The notes under the pieces are model-generated. The model was not told where the DNA came from. It did not search any database and was given only the letters and a program-made list of their open reading frames with translations. Shown here piece after piece: positions 5,533-6,882 of a stretch of DNA of 6,882 bases; position 1 is the stretch's first letter, and every line of letters starts with the position of its first letter. The stretch is from JBFWVD01 sp050246915 (GTDB taxonomy: Bacteria; Actinomycetota; Acidimicrobiia; Acidimicrobiales; Ilumatobacteraceae): the NCBI GenBank assembly GCA_050246915.1, contig JBFWVD010000156.1:1-6882 (forward strand), written 5' to 3'. The position numbers and the translations under genes were made by a program.

Positions 5533-5561
5533 TCAATAGGATGCACCTATGGATCTTCGTC
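5506..5561. repeat. Perfect 12-bp inverted repeat across the permease/LysR2 junction, with a third half-site
   Basis: GACGAAGATCCA (5515-5526) is the exact reverse complement of TGGATCTTCGTC (5550-5561), with 23 nt between. The inner half of the left arm is also mirrored on its other side: TTCGTC (5506-5511), AAA, GACGAA (5515-5520). The arms fall at the first codons of both divergent genes and enclose the LysR-type dyad at 5536-5550. This may be additional regulator contact or an mRNA hairpin. Confidence 0.8.
5536..5550. promoter_or_regulatory. LysR-type operator overlapping the LysR2 promoter and start codon
   Basis: ATAGG-ATGCA-CCTAT is a perfect 5-bp inverted repeat with a 5-nt centre and satisfies T-N11-A (T5537, A5549). 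Its left half contains TAGGAT (5537-5542), a TANNNT -10 box ending 6 nt before ATG 5549, so LysR2 is probably leaderless and its promoter would be blocked by bound protein (autorepression). The layout matches the operator at 3801-3815, with ten of fifteen bases identical. Confidence 0.6.
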
Positions 5562-6448
5562 AGTTGGCGCACGTCGTTGCCGTCATCGAGCACGGTGGGT
5601 TCACCAAGGCCGCCGCGGCGCTACACATCGCCCAACCGTCGTTGTCACAGTCGATCGCTGCGCTCGAACACGAGCTCGGTGTGCTGCTGTTCGATCGGAT
5701 CGGCCGGGGAGTGCAGCCCACAGCCGCCGGACGGGCGCTCTTGGAGCCGGCTCGCCAGGCCCTGCGCGATATGGATGTGGCCCGAGCGGCGGTCGCTGCA
5801 GTCAGCGATCTGAGCCGAGGCCACCTGGACCTGGTCTGCCTGGCGACCTTGGCCGTCGATCCGGTCGCCGATCTGGTGGGGGACTATCGCCGTCGCCACG
5901 GCGGCGTCACCGTCGCTCTGGCCTCGCCCGAGGACGTGGCGTCATTGGAGAAGATGGTCCGCTCGGGGGCGGCCGAGATCGGTATCACCGAGCTGGGTCT
6001 CAGCGGCGGTGACTTCGTCGAGATCGAGATGGCCGCGCAGCGATACGTGGCGTTGATGCCGAGTGATTGGTCCCAGGTCGAGTGGTCCAAGAGCGATGCG
6101 GCGTCGCTCGCGTCCCTGGCCCGCCTTCCTCTCATCACCACCCCACCCGGCACCTCCACGCGCCGCTTGGTCGACGCGGCGTTCGAGAAGGCTGGGCACC
6201 GTCCCACCGTTGCCGTCGAGACCGCCCATCGAGACGCCATCGCCGCGTTGGTCCGCTCCGGCAGCGGCTACGCCATCGTGCCCAGGAACGTCGCTGAGCG
6301 AAATCTCGACCCAGCGGTCCGCATCGTGCCCATCCGCCCGGCGATCACCCGGCGGGTCGGGCTCGTGCACCGGTGGGCGCCGCTGTCGCCAGCGGGACAG
6401 GCGTTCATCGAGCTCATCGCGGCCCGGCCGCACCCCGCTCGCCAATAG
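5549..6448 (+). CDS. LysR-family transcriptional regulator (LysR2), divergent from the permease gene
   Basis: The product is 299 residues, a full-length LysR protein. It starts in the family's usual way (MDLRQLAHVVAVIEHGGFTKAAAALH). The winged helix-turn-helix is at about 1-60 (FTKAAAALHIAQPSLSQSIAALEHELGVLLFDR), a linker helix at about 61-88, and the effector-binding domain at about 92-295. ATG 5549 directly follows a -10 box, so translation is probably leaderless. Only 16 bp separate it from the furthest upstream start of the permease gene, whose expression it most likely controls together with its own. The DNA-binding domain resembles that of LysR1, fitting their similar operators, while the effector domains differ. 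The ATL gene follows after 10 bp. Confidence 0.94.
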   Translation: MDLRQLAHVVAVIEHGGFTKAAAALHIAQPSLSQSIAALEHELGVLLFDRIGRGVQPTAAGRALLEPARQALRDMDVARAAVAAVSDLSRGHLDLVCLATLAVDPVADLVGDYRRRHGGVTVALASPEDVASLEKMVRSGAAEIGITELGLSGGDFVEIEMAAQRYVALMPSDWSQVEWSKSDAASLASLARLPLITTPPGTSTRRLVDAAFEKAGHRPTVAVETAHRDAIAALVRSGSGYAIVPRNVAERNLDPAVRIVPIRPAITRRVGLVHRWAPLSPAGQAFIELIAARPHPARQ

Positions 6449-6451
6449 GGT
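6446..6451 (+). promoter_or_regulatory. Possible -10 box TAGGGT for the ATL gene
   Basis: TAGGGT begins with the TAG stop codon of LysR2 and ends 7 nt before ATG 6459. The spacing would put transcription start at the ATG. Because the ATL gene could equally be read through from LysR2, this internal promoter is tentative. Confidence 0.35.
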
Positions 6452-6458
6452 CCGGCTC

Positions 6459-6773
6459 ATGGATCGAGCGTTGACCGATGCCGAGCAACGCATCGTCGAG
6501 GTCATCGAGATGCTCGGCGAGGGTGAGGTCGTGAGCTACGGCGACATCGCCCACGATGCCGGGTTGCCTCGCGCGGCCCGGCTCGTCGGCCGGGTGTGCG
6601 CCACCGTCGAGGGGCTGCCATGGTGGCGGGTGGTCAACAGCGTCGGACGGCTGGTGCCGGGCAACGAGATCGAACAGACACGACTACTGCAGCTCGAGGG
6701 CGTGCGGGTCGTGGGGAACAAGGTCCGCACCGCTCGCTTCACCGGATCGGGTGCCCGCAGCAACCGACGTTGA
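6459..6773 (+). CDS. Alkyltransferase-like (ATL) DNA-binding protein, MGMT family without the acceptor cysteine
   Basis: The product is 104 residues and consists only of the DNA-binding domain of O6-alkylguanine alkyltransferases. Visible features are VSYGDIA (25-31) with the DNA-contacting Tyr27, AARLVG (39-44) with Arg41 at the position of the arginine finger that replaces the flipped base, and LLQLEGVRVVGNKV (76-89) near the end. The active-site PCHRV motif is PWWRVV (54-59): the alkyl-acceptor Cys is Trp55 and the adjacent His is Trp56. ATL proteins cannot remove alkyl groups; they bind O6-alkylguanine lesions and are thought to hand them to nucleotide excision repair. No Shine-Dalgarno sequence precedes the ATG, and a TANNNT box ends 7 nt upstream. 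It starts 10 bp after LysR2 but has no obvious functional tie to it. Confidence 0.85.
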   Translation: MDRALTDAEQRIVEVIEMLGEGEVVSYGDIAHDAGLPRAARLVGRVCATVEGLPWWRVVNSVGRLVPGNEIEQTRLLQLEGVRVVGNKVRTARFTGSGARSNRR

Positions 6774-6779
6774 CGCCGT

Positions 6780-6803
6780 ACGCCGCTGGGTGTCAGGCGG
6801 CGT
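6780..6803. terminator. Hairpin between the ATL gene and the convergent partial gene
   Basis: ACGCCGC (6780-6786) pairs perfectly with GCGGCGT (6797-6803) around a 10-nt loop. It follows the ATL stop by six bases and overlaps the last codons of the minus-strand gene. The location suits a bidirectional terminator; there is no T-tract. Confidence 0.4.
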
Positions 6804-6882
6804 GGGACGCCTTGATCTGCACGAACGCGAGGCGGATCTGCTGGAGTGCCTCCGTGAGGGTCTGGCCCACATCGCCGAGCCG
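6793..6882 (-). CDS. C-terminal end of an unidentified protein (partial)
   Basis: The minus strand from the right edge is open for 29 codons to a TGA at 6795-6793. It reads RLGDVGQTLTEALQQIRLAF and ends in VQIKASHAA, probably an amphipathic helix. Third codon positions are almost all G or C, like the other real genes, whereas the overlapping plus-strand frame is less biased. The fragment is too short to recognise a family. Confidence 0.5.
   Translation of the reverse strand, partial: RLGDVGQTLTEALQQIRLAFVQIKASHAA

Noticed and set aside
6751..6882. Plus-strand frame from GTG 6751 (VPAATDVDAVRRWVSGG...) running off the window
   Set aside because: It looks protein-like but overlaps the ATL gene, has no ribosome site, and has weaker third-position G/C bias than the minus-strand frame; it remains a minor alternative.

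Overview
The window is a high-GC, gene-dense bacterial chromosome segment. Strong G/C bias at third codon positions, GTG and TTG starts, and several genes whose start codon lies 6-9 nt after a TANNNT -10 box (leaderless transcription) point to an Actinomycetota-type organism. A lineage such as Acidimicrobiia is a guess from the feel of the sequence. There are no tRNAs, rRNAs, CRISPR arrays or insertion sequences.

Left part, mostly housekeeping: the C-terminal tail of an RsmB-like 16S rRNA m5C methyltransferase (2-124); an unusual, less GC-rich intergenic stretch with several inverted repeats (125-397); a secreted lipoprotein of unknown function (398-1150) followed by a strong hairpin (1153-1192); a MoaB/MogA molybdenum-cofactor protein (1215-1718) whose last codons and stop are tandemly duplicated; long-form hisG, the first enzyme of histidine synthesis (1807-2682); and a small cold-shock-domain protein probably translated from the hisG message (2693-2908).

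Middle part, the most interesting: a mirror-symmetric four-gene block, LysR1 (minus, 2909-3787) | TauD-like 2-oxoglutarate dioxygenase (plus, 3828-4697) | TauE/SafE-like permease (minus, 4720-5532) | LysR2 (plus, 5549-6448). Each LysR gene is divergent from its neighbour, and both divergent junctions carry an ATAG(R)-N5-(Y)CTAT dyad of LysR-box form (T-N11-A). The two target genes converge on a hairpin whose arms hold both stop codons. The simplest reading is an organosulfonate module: the dioxygenase oxidises a sulfonate to an aldehyde plus sulfite, and the permease moves sulfite or a sulfonate across the membrane. The dioxygenase keeps all TauD iron and 2-oxoglutarate ligands and the sulfonate-anchoring residues, but lacks the residues that recognise the amino end of taurine, so its substrate may be a different sulfonate.

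Right part: an alkyltransferase-like (ATL) DNA-lesion-binding protein lacking the alkyl-acceptor cysteine (6459-6773), a convergent hairpin, and the C-terminal end of an unidentified minus-strand gene running off the window (6793-6882).
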